Positions 53,990 to 61,487 of a stretch of DNA of 64,000 nt are shown piece by piece. A program made the position numbers and the translations under genes. The notes below the pieces were generated by a model. It was not told the origin of the DNA. It was given only the letters and a program-made list of their open reading frames with translations, and searched no databases. This DNA is from Paenibacillus phocaeensis (GTDB lineage Bacteria; Bacillota; Bacilli; Paenibacillales; Paenibacillaceae): positions 2,567 through 66,566 of the forward strand of contig NZ_FCOQ01000021.1 of the NCBI RefSeq assembly GCF_900021165.1, read 5' to 3'. Each line of letters starts with the position of its first letter. Positions within the stretch are counted from its first letter, which is position 1.

Positions 53990-54889
53990 TCATTCAGGCC
54001 GGCATTGTTCCATTATCGGGCTGATTTCCGCCACATAGTCGATGAACCGTCTGGCCGCCGGCGACACGTAGCGATCCTTGCGCCACTTGAGGCCAAGCTC
54101 CCAATGCCAGCCTTCCTCCTGGATCGGGATCCATACGAGCCCTTCAAGTTCCAGACCCATCGTTCTCGGCAAGACGGATACACCTAATCCGGCTTTAATA
54201 AATCCCGCTACCGTGATCAAATCTTCGGCATCGTACGTCGAGGCCAGCGTAAACCCGGTGCTTTGGAACCGAGCGAGAATCGTCGCTTTGAGACCGCAGT
54301 TATTTTTCAAACCCACGAACGGCTCCCCGGACAATTCCGTCAAACTTAACGAAGGGCGACCAGCCAAGGGGTGATGCGCAGAAACAACGATAAAGAGCGG
54401 AAGCCTCTGGATGACGATCCACTCATGGAGCTCCATAAATGACTCGCGAGAAGTGATCATGAGATCAGAGAGCCCTTTGTCCAGATGTTCGTCAATATCC
54501 CCGAGATTCCCTTGCGTTAATTCAAAACGAACCTGAGGACGGGTCTGCTGATAATTGCGAATGAGTGTCGGCACGAGATCAACCCCGAGAATATTCAGGT
54601 ACGATATCGCAATCACTCCTGAATCCGGATTTGTCCATTCTTGAATTTCCCGTATTCCATGGGTCAGATCCTGCAACGCCCGTTCGACCCAGATCATAAA
54701 CATCTGTCCATACCGGTTAAGCTCCAGATTCCGGCCGCTTCGCTCGAAGAGCGGAACGCCCAGTTCATGTTCCAGCTTGGAGATGGCATGGCTTAAGGCC
54801 GGCTGGGTCAAATTCAAGGCCTTGGAAGCTTGGGTCATGTGCTGCAAACGGGCTACGGTCAGGAAGTATTCGAGTTGGGTGAGTTCCAC
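53990..54889 (-). CDS. LysR family regulator divergent from an SDR gene
   Basis: Regulator of about 299 residues with the LysR helix-turn-helix (TQLEYFLTVARLQHMTQASKALNLTQPALSHAISKLEHELG) and a substrate-binding-type effector domain. The frame is open to 54925, but GTG 54889 follows GAGGTG at normal spacing and begins right at the conserved ELTQLEYF. It is divergent from a short-chain dehydrogenase; an inverted repeat ATTCAT-N7-ATGAAT (54917-54935) lies between them. Control of the SDR gene is inferred from the classical divergent LysR layout. Confidence 0.93.
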   Translation of the reverse strand: MELTQLEYFLTVARLQHMTQASKALNLTQPALSHAISKLEHELGVPLFERSGRNLELNRYGQMFMIWVERALQDLTHGIREIQEWTNPDSGVIAISYLNILGVDLVPTLIRNYQQTRPQVRFELTQGNLGDIDEHLDKGLSDLMITSRESFMELHEWIVIQRLPLFIVVSAHHPLAGRPSLSLTELSGEPFVGLKNNCGLKATILARFQSTGFTLASTYDAEDLITVAGFIKAGLGVSVLPRTMGLELEGLVWIPIQEEGWHWELGLKWRKDRYVSPAARRFIDYVAEISPIMEQCRPE

Positions 54890-54916
54890 AGGCGACACCT
54901 CGGTTATATAAATTAG

Positions 54917-54935
54917 ATTCATCATTTACATGAAT
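54917..54935. promoter_or_regulatory. Inverted repeat between LysR and SDR genes
   Basis: ATTCAT and ATGAAT are perfectly complementary with seven bases between, a typical LysR-binding arrangement. Confidence 0.4.
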
Positions 54936-55105
54936 ACTATAGATTAGACGTTATAAGGGGTCAATCGTAAACTGGTGATGAGCCCGGTGAACGCAGTTCT
55001 GGCTGAACTCACCTGCGATGATCCGGGCGGGCTGTATCGGTTCTGGGCCTGCTTCACTTTAACTCAAGGACGGATCAGCAAACTGGAAATGAAGGAGCGG
55101 TAAGG

Positions 55106-55900
55106 ATGAACTTTGATTTGAACCAGGTCCACACGGAATTTGCCGGTAAAAAAGTGCTGGTGACCGGGGGCACCAAGGGGATGGGACAAGCTATTACGGC
55201 GAGACTTGCTGCGGCGGGCGCCGTTGTCATGACGACAGCCAGATCGCTGCCGGAATCGCCGGGCGATCCGCAACTGTTCGTCGCGGCGGATCTGGCGACC
55301 CCGGAAGGGGCGGAGAAAGTGATCCGGGCCGTTAAGGAGCGCATGGGCGGCGTGGATATCCTCATTCACAGCGTAGGCGGATCCAACACACCTCCGGGCG
55401 GAGCCTTGGCGCTTAGCGAAGAGGATTGGGTCTATGCTCTGAACTGGAACTTGCTCAGTGCTGTCCGCTTGGACCGAGGACTGCTGCCATCCATGCTGGA
55501 GAAGGGGAAAGGTGCGATCGTCCACATCTCCTCGATCCAACGGAAGCTGCCGTTGTTTGAGACGACTTTGGCTTATGCCGCAGCGAAAGCGGCGTTAACG
55601 AACTACAGCAAAGGGTTGTCCAAAGAATTTGCCCCGCAAGGCATCCGAGTCAATACCGTTTCTCCCGGGTTTATTCAGACGAAAGCGGCGGAGGCCTTGA
55701 TCGACCGGATTGCCACGGAAACCGGAAGTCGGGAGAGCGCGCTGGAGCAACTGATGCAATCGCTTGGCGGCATCCCGCTGGGACATCCGGGGCGGCCGGA
55801 GGAGGTGGCCGAACTTGTGGCCTTCCTGGTCTCTGATCGGGCTGCTTCGATTACCGGCAGCGAATATGTGATTGACGGGGGAACAATTCCAACCTTGTGA
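55106..55900 (+). CDS. Short-chain dehydrogenase/reductase
   Basis: NAD(P)-dependent oxidoreductase of 264 residues, classical SDR fold. The cofactor loop is TGGTKGMG (residues 20-27). The usual NNAG is replaced by HSVGG (89-92), a variant seen in several SDR subfamilies. The catalytic residues Ser143, Tyr157 and Lys161 (YAAAK) are in place, and INNxSPG-like VNTVSPGFIQT follows. The substrate is unknown. GGAGCGGTAAGG precedes ATG 55106. The divergent LysR protein is its probable regulator. Confidence 0.92.
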   Translation: MNFDLNQVHTEFAGKKVLVTGGTKGMGQAITARLAAAGAVVMTTARSLPESPGDPQLFVAADLATPEGAEKVIRAVKERMGGVDILIHSVGGSNTPPGGALALSEEDWVYALNWNLLSAVRLDRGLLPSMLEKGKGAIVHISSIQRKLPLFETTLAYAAAKAALTNYSKGLSKEFAPQGIRVNTVSPGFIQTKAAEALIDRIATETGSRESALEQLMQSLGGIPLGHPGRPEEVAELVAFLVSDRAASITGSEYVIDGGTIPTL

Positions 55901-55921
55901 AGCTTTCCATTCATCAACGCC

Positions 55922-55957
55922 CGAAGAGCCTTCCCAAGAAGGGAGGGCTCTTCGTTT
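55922..55957. terminator. Bidirectional terminator between SDR and serine hydrolase genes
   Basis: CGAAGAGCC/GGGCTCTTCG with an imperfect TTCCC/GGGAG extension, followed by TTTAT. Confidence 0.75.
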
Positions 55958-56879
55958 ATAGATGGGGGGCGAGATTTAGGCGGAATACCTCGGTCGGAGG
56001 GCGGTCTCTTTTGCGCTTATCGTCGGTCAGGACGACGACAGTCTCGAGGCTTGGGATGACGTAAATAAATTGCCCTCCGTAGCCGCGGGCGTAGAAGAAT
56101 TCAAACGACGAATTCCTGTCCCCCGTGTAAACATCGGTCCACCAATGCCAGGCATAACAGCCGCGATGAGGGGCTTCGACGTCGATTGCGGGCCGGACGG
56201 ACTCCTCCAGGCGTTCCCGGCTGATCAGCTGTCGGCCGTTCCATACGCCTTGCCGCAAATAAAGCAACCCGAACTTCAGCATGTCGGACGGTCGCAGCCA
56301 CAGGCCAAACCCGCCGGTGTGAATCCCCTGCGGGTCTTGCTCCCAACGGTAGGTATCGATCCCCAGCGGGCCAAACAGATGCTCCTCGGCGAAACGGTCC
56401 ACCGGCATGCCGGCAGCTTGGACCAAGATGGCCGATAATAGCTGGGAACCGCCGGAGTTATACTCCATCCGGTCGCCGGGGCGATCGGCCATCGGCTGCT
56501 CCAGGGCGAAGCGAACCCAGTCGCGCGAGCGGGTCATTCGCGGAAACGAGTGATGTTCGCCGAATTCCGTCCAGTTCCACCCGCCCGACATGGTGAGGAG
56601 ATGACGCAAGGTGATCTCCCGTTTCCGTTCATCGGAGTCCGCATCCAGTTGCGGAAAGAAGGTGCGGATTGGCGTATCGGGCGAGGGCAGCAGACCGCGG
56701 TCAAAGGCGATGCAGATCAGAGCCGACAGGAAGCTTTTTGTAACCGAGTTGGTTTTGGCGATCTGTTCCTTGACAGGTCCGTTCCGATAATGCTCGAAGA
56801 CGAGCTGGTGTCCCCGGTAGATTAAACAGCTGCGTAAATGAAGCGGCGTTATCGCCGCAGAAATGCAAGAGAGATTCAT
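55956..56879 (-). CDS. Serine hydrolase of the beta-lactamase/esterase (class C-like) family
   Basis: A protein of about 307 residues without a signal peptide. The nucleophile motif is Ser45-Val-Thr-Lys48 (TNSVTKSF), the second motif is MEYNSGG with Tyr140, and the third is GYGGQF. These are the marks of the penicillin-recognising serine hydrolases; intracellular members are usually esterases or peptidases, not antibiotic-resistance enzymes. The frame is open to 57047 but overlaps the YnfA-type gene; ATG 56879 with AAAGGA upstream is preferred. It starts 16 bases after the YnfA-family stop, so the two may be co-transcribed. Confidence 0.88.
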   Translation of the reverse strand: MNLSCISAAITPLHLRSCLIYRGHQLVFEHYRNGPVKEQIAKTNSVTKSFLSALICIAFDRGLLPSPDTPIRTFFPQLDADSDERKREITLRHLLTMSGGWNWTEFGEHHSFPRMTRSRDWVRFALEQPMADRPGDRMEYNSGGSQLLSAILVQAAGMPVDRFAEEHLFGPLGIDTYRWEQDPQGIHTGGFGLWLRPSDMLKFGLLYLRQGVWNGRQLISRERLEESVRPAIDVEAPHRGCYAWHWWTDVYTGDRNSSFEFFYARGYGGQFIYVIPSLETVVVLTDDKRKRDRPPTEVFRLNLAPHL

Positions 56880-56895
56880 CGCCAAGGTGTCCTTT

Positions 56896-57222
56896 CTAAT
56901 GTCGTGGCGCCCACAGAATAATCGAGACGCCGGCCAAACAGATGGCGGCGCCCAGCCAATCGTAGAAATCGGGCGTCTTCTTGTCCACCCACCAGCCCCA
57001 CAATATCGCGAGCGCAATGAATACGCCCCCGTAGGCTGCATATACACGTCCGAAGGAAGGGAACTTTTGCAGCGTTGGGATGATGCCGTAGACGATCAGG
57101 ATCAGCCCGCCGGTGATGCCGTACCACAGCGGTCGGGATTCGCGGAGCCACAACCAAATCAAATAGCCGCCGCCGATTTCGGCGAGTCCGGCGATTAGGA
57201 ACAAGAGTATTGCAAGGAGCAT
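56896..57222 (-). CDS. YnfA/UPF0060 family small membrane protein
   Basis: A four-helix membrane protein of 108 residues when started at ATG 57222, exactly the usual YnfA length. Motifs are LFLIAGLAEIGGGYLIWLWLRE, GITGGLILIVYGIIPTLQ, GRVYAAYGGVFIALAILWGWWVD and DWLGAAICLAGVSIILWAPR. The family resembles small multidrug-resistance transporters (possible drug or cation export), though function is unproven. ATG 57234 is also possible but has its Shine-Dalgarno directly adjacent. It is followed closely by the serine hydrolase gene. Confidence 0.92.
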   Translation of the reverse strand: MLLAILLFLIAGLAEIGGGYLIWLWLRESRPLWYGITGGLILIVYGIIPTLQKFPSFGRVYAAYGGVFIALAILWGWWVDKKTPDFYDWLGAAICLAGVSIILWAPRH

Positions 57223-57391
57223 GCGGATGCCCATTCCTTTCGCGTTATTTTTACCAAAGATTGTACCATGAATCCGCGAAGATGAAACCTTCATGAAGAC
57301 TATGGCGTCCTCGCGCAGATGCGCTATAATCTAGCTAAGGTAGATGTTCAAATTTAAACTATCAAAACTACAATTAAAGGAGTGGATCCGG

Positions 57392-57709
57392 ATGGAACGA
57401 GTCCAATCGGAAACGCAATTCGAGCAACTGATTCAAAGAGATCAATATACCGTCATTAAATTCGACACGACCTGGTGCCCGGACTGCAAAAACCTCGACC
57501 GGTTCATTGGAGATATCATTGCGGAGCATGCGGACAAAGAGTTCTATGCCATGGACGCCGAGGAATTTCAGCCGCTCGCGGAAGCCAACGAGGTGCGGGG
57601 CATCCCCAGCTTGCTCGTCTATAAGAACGGGGAGAAGATCGCCCACTTGCACAGCAAATTCGCCAAGACGCCGGGGCAGATCCGCGAATATCTGGACAGC
57701 CTGGCTTAA
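57392..57709 (+). CDS. Thioredoxin-family protein
   Basis: A small cytosolic thioredoxin-fold protein of 105 residues with active site Trp28-Cys29-Pro30-Asp31-Cys32 (TTWCPDCKN), unlike the usual WCGPC. The cis-proline loop is RGIPSLLVYKNG. It is likely to reduce disulfides, but the CPDC centre suggests a redox potential or partner different from classical thioredoxin. ATG 57392 has AAAGGAG upstream; the frame is open from 57344. TATAAT at 57325-57330 may be its -10. The VOC gene follows 51 bases later. Confidence 0.88.
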   Translation: MERVQSETQFEQLIQRDQYTVIKFDTTWCPDCKNLDRFIGDIIAEHADKEFYAMDAEEFQPLAEANEVRGIPSLLVYKNGEKIAHLHSKFAKTPGQIREYLDSLA

Positions 57710-57760
57710 TCCGGAAGAAGGAATGTTCGGCGTCCGTCGCCCGAGAGGGGAGAGAGGAAC

Positions 57761-58450
57761 ATGAAGTTTACCGCAATGACGTTATGGTCGGGGCAACTGC
57801 AGGAGACGGAAGCTTTCTATACCGAAACCCTGGGGTTTACCTTGATCGAGAAAGGATTGGAGCACTTTACGATTCAAGCCGGCGCAACGCTGATTACGTT
57901 TCGACTGGCTCTGGATAACGAATCTCCATATTACCATTTTGCTCTAAACGTACCGGAAAATAAATTTGCGGAAGCCAAGCAATGGTTGGCGACTAGGGTT
58001 CCGCTCCTCCGCGAACAGGGGGAGGACGAAGTGTTCTTCGCCTCCTGGAACGCTCATTCAGTGTATTTTAAAGATCCGTCCGGCAATATCGTGGAATGGA
58101 TCGCCCGGCATAATTTGCCCAGCGGGATCAGCCATGACTTCTCGATCGACGACATCATAGGCGTCAGCGAAATCGGCATCGTCACTTCCGAGGTGATCCC
58201 GTTCGTTCATCGTCTGAACGAAGCAGGGTTGCCGAATTGGAGAGGGGACGATCCCGGACTGACCCCGGTCGGGGACGAGTACGGGCTGTTGATTGTCGTT
58301 CGGGACAAACGGGAATGGTATTTCTCCAACCGCATCCCAGCGCGTTTTTACCCGGTCGAACTGACCGCAGCTGGCATCGGACGTTTGAAGTTTCGAGCGC
58401 AGGACGATTTGTCGGAAGTTCCCTTCAGACGAGGTGGGGCGGATTCTTAA
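57761..58450 (+). CDS. VOC (glyoxalase-fold) protein, two-domain
   Basis: A protein of 229 residues. The first VOC half (about 1-118) has FTAMTLWSGQLQETEAFYTETLGF, FALNVPENKFAEA and SVYFKDPSGNIVEWIARH, with the usual Glu metal ligand region. The second half (about 130-215) opens GVSEIGIVTSEVIPFVHRLNEAGL and is shorter and more divergent. This resembles CatE/glyoxalase-like proteins with two VOC modules, but no catalytic assignment is safe. AGAGGGGAGAGAGG precedes the ATG. It lies between the thioredoxin and TetR genes. Confidence 0.87.
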   Translation: MKFTAMTLWSGQLQETEAFYTETLGFTLIEKGLEHFTIQAGATLITFRLALDNESPYYHFALNVPENKFAEAKQWLATRVPLLREQGEDEVFFASWNAHSVYFKDPSGNIVEWIARHNLPSGISHDFSIDDIIGVSEIGIVTSEVIPFVHRLNEAGLPNWRGDDPGLTPVGDEYGLLIVVRDKREWYFSNRIPARFYPVELTAAGIGRLKFRAQDDLSEVPFRRGGADS

Positions 58451-58491
58451 TGCTCTCGTTCATGGATGTTGTCCCTGGAATTATGGTATAT

Positions 58492-58508
58492 TGCTTATAT
58501 AATAAGCA
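58492..58508. promoter_or_regulatory. TetR operator upstream of the tetR gene
   Basis: TGCTTATATAATAAGCA is a perfect 17-bp palindrome 41 bases before the tetR start and contains a TATAAT box (58498-58503). It matches 12 of 17 bases in the site before the ABC exporter (61148-61164). Confidence 0.65.
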
Positions 58509-58549
58509 GTTTATATCAGGACCTTATGCCAATCGAGGAGACAAGAGAC

Positions 58550-59344
58550 ATGAACGATAATGATAACAAGGCGGATGATCGCAACTATACCATGGGCCTT
58601 CCTCATGGGGTGGCATTGACCTGGGGATTGATCCCGGAACCGAAACGGGGACCCAAGCGGGAGATGAGCATCCCGGAAATTGTCAGCACCGCGGTTGCGC
58701 TTGCGGATCAGGACGGGTTAGCGGCCGTTTCGATGAGCCGGGTCGCCGGGGCGCTGGGCTATACGGCCATGTCGCTGTATCGATATATTCCGAGCAAGGA
58801 CGATTTGCTGCAGCTCATGCAGGAGGCAATTTGTGACATCCCTCTTCCCGAGAATCCGGATCCGGACGATTGGCGGGGCATGATGCGCACCTTCGTCTGG
58901 AGCACGGTGAAAGTATACAAGGAACACCCCTGGTTTGCCGATCTCCCGATTTACGGCGCGCCGATCACGCCGAACAGTTTGCGGTTCGTCGATTGGGCGC
59001 TGCGGGGATTACAAAACTTCCCCATCAGCGGCTACGCAAAAATGTCGATCATCCTGCTCTTAAGCAGCTATGCGCGGGCATGCGGGATCCTGCAACGGGA
59101 TATGGACCGGGCTATAAGTTCAGGCACCAGCCCGGGCGAATTTAGCGGATTCAGCTACAGTGCTGCGCTGAAGGAGCTCGTTACTGCGGAGCGGTTTCCG
59201 TATTTGCATCCGCTCGTGATGTCGGGGGAGTACACCGGGGAGAATGAGGCCGACAACGATGTAGGGAATGACATCGAATTTGGTCTGGAGCGGATTCTGG
59301 ACGGTGTGGAGCAATATTTGACAAGCGCCGTGAAGCCAAAGTGA
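58550..59344 (+). CDS. TetR family regulator of an ABC exporter
   Basis: Regulator of 264 residues. The DNA-binding domain follows a 40-residue Asn/Asp-rich start: REMSIPEIVSTAVALADQDGLAAVSMSRVAGALGYTAMSLYRYIPSKDDLLQLM, the TetR helix-turn-helix. The C-terminal part is the TetR_C-like ligand-binding domain seen in regulators next to DrrAB-type exporters. ATG 58550 has GAGGAG upstream; the frame is open from 58466. The shared operator at 58492 and 61148 ties it to the convergently placed exporter genes. The inducer is unknown, plausibly an exported antibiotic-like compound. Confidence 0.92.
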   Translation: MNDNDNKADDRNYTMGLPHGVALTWGLIPEPKRGPKREMSIPEIVSTAVALADQDGLAAVSMSRVAGALGYTAMSLYRYIPSKDDLLQLMQEAICDIPLPENPDPDDWRGMMRTFVWSTVKVYKEHPWFADLPIYGAPITPNSLRFVDWALRGLQNFPISGYAKMSIILLLSSYARACGILQRDMDRAISSGTSPGEFSGFSYSAALKELVTAERFPYLHPLVMSGEYTGENEADNDVGNDIEFGLERILDGVEQYLTSAVKPK

Positions 59345-59363
59345 AGTGAAAGGCAAGGAACAT

Positions 59364-59403
59364 AAAACAGGGAAATCGAAGCGATTCGATTTCCCTGTTT
59401 TTT
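59364..59403. terminator. Bidirectional terminator between tetR and exporter genes
   Basis: A perfect 17-bp stem (59364-59380 with 59385-59401) with a four-base GCGA loop and T-runs on both sides. Confidence 0.95.
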
Positions 59404-59446
59404 TAGATATCAGTATGGACATCGATAGACGTTTTTCTTATAGGTT

Positions 59447-60235
59447 CTAACGTTGTCCCGACCGGCGATGAAAGACCACGCGGCACCATATGAATGCCCC
59501 GCCGATGAGGAGCAGGCACCAGCCTACGGCCCACCAGGCGTTGTCGCCGATGGGGGCGCCGGTCAACAAACCGCGGATCGTTTCGATCGCCGGAGTGATC
59601 GGCTGATGGGCCGCGAACCCCTGGAGCCACTGCGGCATCGACTCCGTGGGGACGAAGGCGCTGGACAGGTAGGGCAGGAACAGCAGGATGAACCCGTATC
59701 CGCTTGCGGCGGAGGCGCTTCCGGCAATCAGGCCAATCGCGGCGAATAACCAGGTAATGGCGAGGATGAACAAGACGATGACACCCGCTGCCCCAAGCCA
59801 CTCGCCGATGCCGGCGGCAGGACGGAAGCCGACGAGCAAGGCAACGCCAATAACGATTGTCGTGGCGACCAGATTCCGGGCCAGGCTGGCGGCGACATGG
59901 CCGGTAATCACGCCAAGGCTTTGGATCGGCAGGGTGCGGAATCGCTCGATCACGCCGTTTGAAATATCCTCGGCGACTTTCACCGCCGTCCCTGAGGCGC
60001 CAAACCCGGCGCAGAGCAGGATGATCCCGGGAACCACGTATTTGACATAATTGCCGGAGGGGTCAAGGGCACCGCCGAATACGTAGGTGAACAGCAGCAT
60101 GAGCATGACCGGAAGCATGATGGCCATCACCATGGCGTCCACGTCTCTCAGACTATGGCGCATCCCGCGGCCGATAAAAACCCAATTCGTGATCCAAGAC
60201 GAGGGCTGTTTTGCCGGGCTTTGAACTTGCATCAT
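59447..60235 (-). CDS. ABC-2 exporter permease (DrrB-like)
   Basis: Permease of 262 residues with six hydrophobic helices. The conserved DrrB/ABC-2 segment is VKVAEDISNGVIERFRTLPIQSLGVITGHV, followed by SGYGFILLFLPYLSSAFVPTESMP and the outer helix FAAHQPITPAIETIRGLL. It forms the channel of the exporter with the ATPase encoded just upstream, whose stop overlaps its start (ATGA). DrrAB relatives export anthracyclines or other drugs. Likely repressed by the TetR protein. Confidence 0.92.
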   Translation of the reverse strand: MMQVQSPAKQPSSWITNWVFIGRGMRHSLRDVDAMVMAIMLPVMLMLLFTYVFGGALDPSGNYVKYVVPGIILLCAGFGASGTAVKVAEDISNGVIERFRTLPIQSLGVITGHVAASLARNLVATTIVIGVALLVGFRPAAGIGEWLGAAGVIVLFILAITWLFAAIGLIAGSASAASGYGFILLFLPYLSSAFVPTESMPQWLQGFAAHQPITPAIETIRGLLTGAPIGDNAWWAVGWCLLLIGGAFIWCRVVFHRRSGQR

Positions 60236-61113
60236 GCTGAAACCTCCTTGTCGCCGGAAGTCAGGGCGATAAAGACATCATCCATCGTCGGACGCTGGAT
60301 GCTGACTCGCGCATCCTCCGGCACCTGTGAGTTTAAACCATGTAATATGCCGAGCAAATCGCGGATCGTGCCGTCCGTCGGCACCCGGGAAACCAGGCGG
60401 TCTTCTGCGTCCCGGAGCTCAACCCGATCGCTGCGGACTTGAGCCTTCAGCTGTTCCGCGGTGCCGGTCGCCACGATTTGTCCGTCCTTGAGGACCGCAA
60501 CCGTATCGGCCAATTGGTCGGCTTCCTCCAAATATTGCGTCGTCAGAAATATCGTATGGCCCTGCCGGGCCAATTCCGTGATGCCGTCCCACAGCACGCG
60601 GCGGCTCAGTGTATCAAGACCGGTTGTTGGTTCGTCCAAGAACAGTACCGGGCGCTTGACGATCAGGCTGATCGCAAGGTCGAGACGTCGGCGCATGCCG
60701 CCGGAATATGTTCTTACCCGCTTGCGCGCTGCATCGGTCAAGTCGAACTGTTCCAGCAGCTCTGCGGCGCGCAAACGGGCTGCCTTAGAGCTTAGGCCCG
60801 AGAGGCGGCCCATCATCACCAAATTTTCCTCGCCGGTCAGCACCTCGTCGACGGCGGTGAATTGTCCGGTTAAACTGATGGAGCGTTTGACCTCTTGTTT
60901 TTGGGCGACAACATCGTACCCCGCCACCCGTACCGTTCCCGCATCAGGAACGGTAAGCGTAGAAAGGATGCGAACCAGCGTTGTTTTGCCGGCGCCGTTG
61001 GGTCCGAGCAAAGCATAGACCGTGCCTGAAGGCACAACTAGATCAACCCCGTTCAGGATCGTTTGGCTGTCGAAGCTTTTGTGCAATCCGTTGACTTCGA
61101 TGGCATGATTCAT
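60232..61113 (-). CDS. ABC-2 exporter ATPase (DrrA-like)
   Basis: ATPase of 293 residues with Walker A GPNGAGKTTLVRIL, DrrA-type SLTGQFTAVDEVLTGEENL, signature YSGGMRRRLDLAISL, Walker B VLFLDEPTTGLD and the H-loop TTQYLEEAD. The C-terminal extension carries the DrrA-like LGILHGLNSQVPEDARVSIQRPTMDDVFIALT. ATG 61113 has GGGAG upstream; the frame is open to 61140. Its promoter (TTTACG-N17-TATATA) is overlapped by a TetR-type operator. It is first in a two-gene operon with the permease. Confidence 0.94.
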   Translation of the reverse strand: MNHAIEVNGLHKSFDSQTILNGVDLVVPSGTVYALLGPNGAGKTTLVRILSTLTVPDAGTVRVAGYDVVAQKQEVKRSISLTGQFTAVDEVLTGEENLVMMGRLSGLSSKAARLRAAELLEQFDLTDAARKRVRTYSGGMRRRLDLAISLIVKRPVLFLDEPTTGLDTLSRRVLWDGITELARQGHTIFLTTQYLEEADQLADTVAVLKDGQIVATGTAEQLKAQVRSDRVELRDAEDRLVSRVPTDGTIRDLLGILHGLNSQVPEDARVSIQRPTMDDVFIALTSGDKEVSA

Positions 61114-61147
61114 TTCTTTAGCTCCCTTCCGAATATTCAATAATAAC

Positions 61148-61164
61148 TGTATATAACATAAACA
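61148..61164. promoter_or_regulatory. TetR operator in the exporter promoter
   Basis: On the minus strand TGTTTATGTTATATACA is an imperfect palindrome covering the candidate -10 box; 12 of 17 bases equal those of the tetR operator at 58492. It is extended outward by AC and GT. Confidence 0.6.
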
Positions 61165-61178
61165 GTATATGTCGTAAA
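61150..61178 (-). promoter_or_regulatory. Promoter of the ABC-2 exporter operon
   Basis: TTTACG (61178-61173) and TATATA (61155-61150) are 17 bases apart on the minus strand, with the ATG at 61113. Confidence 0.5.
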
Positions 61179-61232
61179 CATATGTGGTGTCAATCCGAAA
61201 AATGCTAATGAGTTTCGGTTATTTGTTGTGAG

Positions 61233-61312
61233 ACTTTCGAAATACGGGCCTGAATGAACGTAGTGCTATATTCCTATTTTTTGGGAATCGAAAGAACGGC
61301 TCTACATTCTAG
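61233..61312. repeat. Decayed copy of the CTAACGGAAC repeat element
   Basis: GAACGTAGTGCTATATTC and, inverted, GAACGGCTCTACATTCTAG resemble motif copies of the array at 19.4-20.7 kb (for example GAACGTAGTGCCGTTATT) in the same direct-then-inverted layout, with several substitutions. The rest of 61179-61487 holds no other recognisable element. Confidence 0.5.
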
Positions 61313-61487
61313 CGGAGCATCGGACGATAATCCATGGTGAAGTGGTACATTTTTCCACATTAATACCGCTTGAATTCGTATTATACCCACAGTGAGGAGA
61401 CCTGCGATGGAGAGAAGGTAGAGGTAAAGACAAGGAGAGGAACAGGCTGCAGGCTTCACAGTTTCAAAACAACAAAGGAGAGAGAGC

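Noticed and set aside
55956..56879. Beta-lactam resistance enzyme.
   Set aside because: No signal peptide, and the motifs fit the wider esterase/peptidase group; resistance cannot be claimed.
58469..58503. TTGTCC with TATATT or TATAAT as the tetR promoter.
   Set aside because: Spacings of 12 and 23 bases do not fit; only the -10 within the operator is kept.
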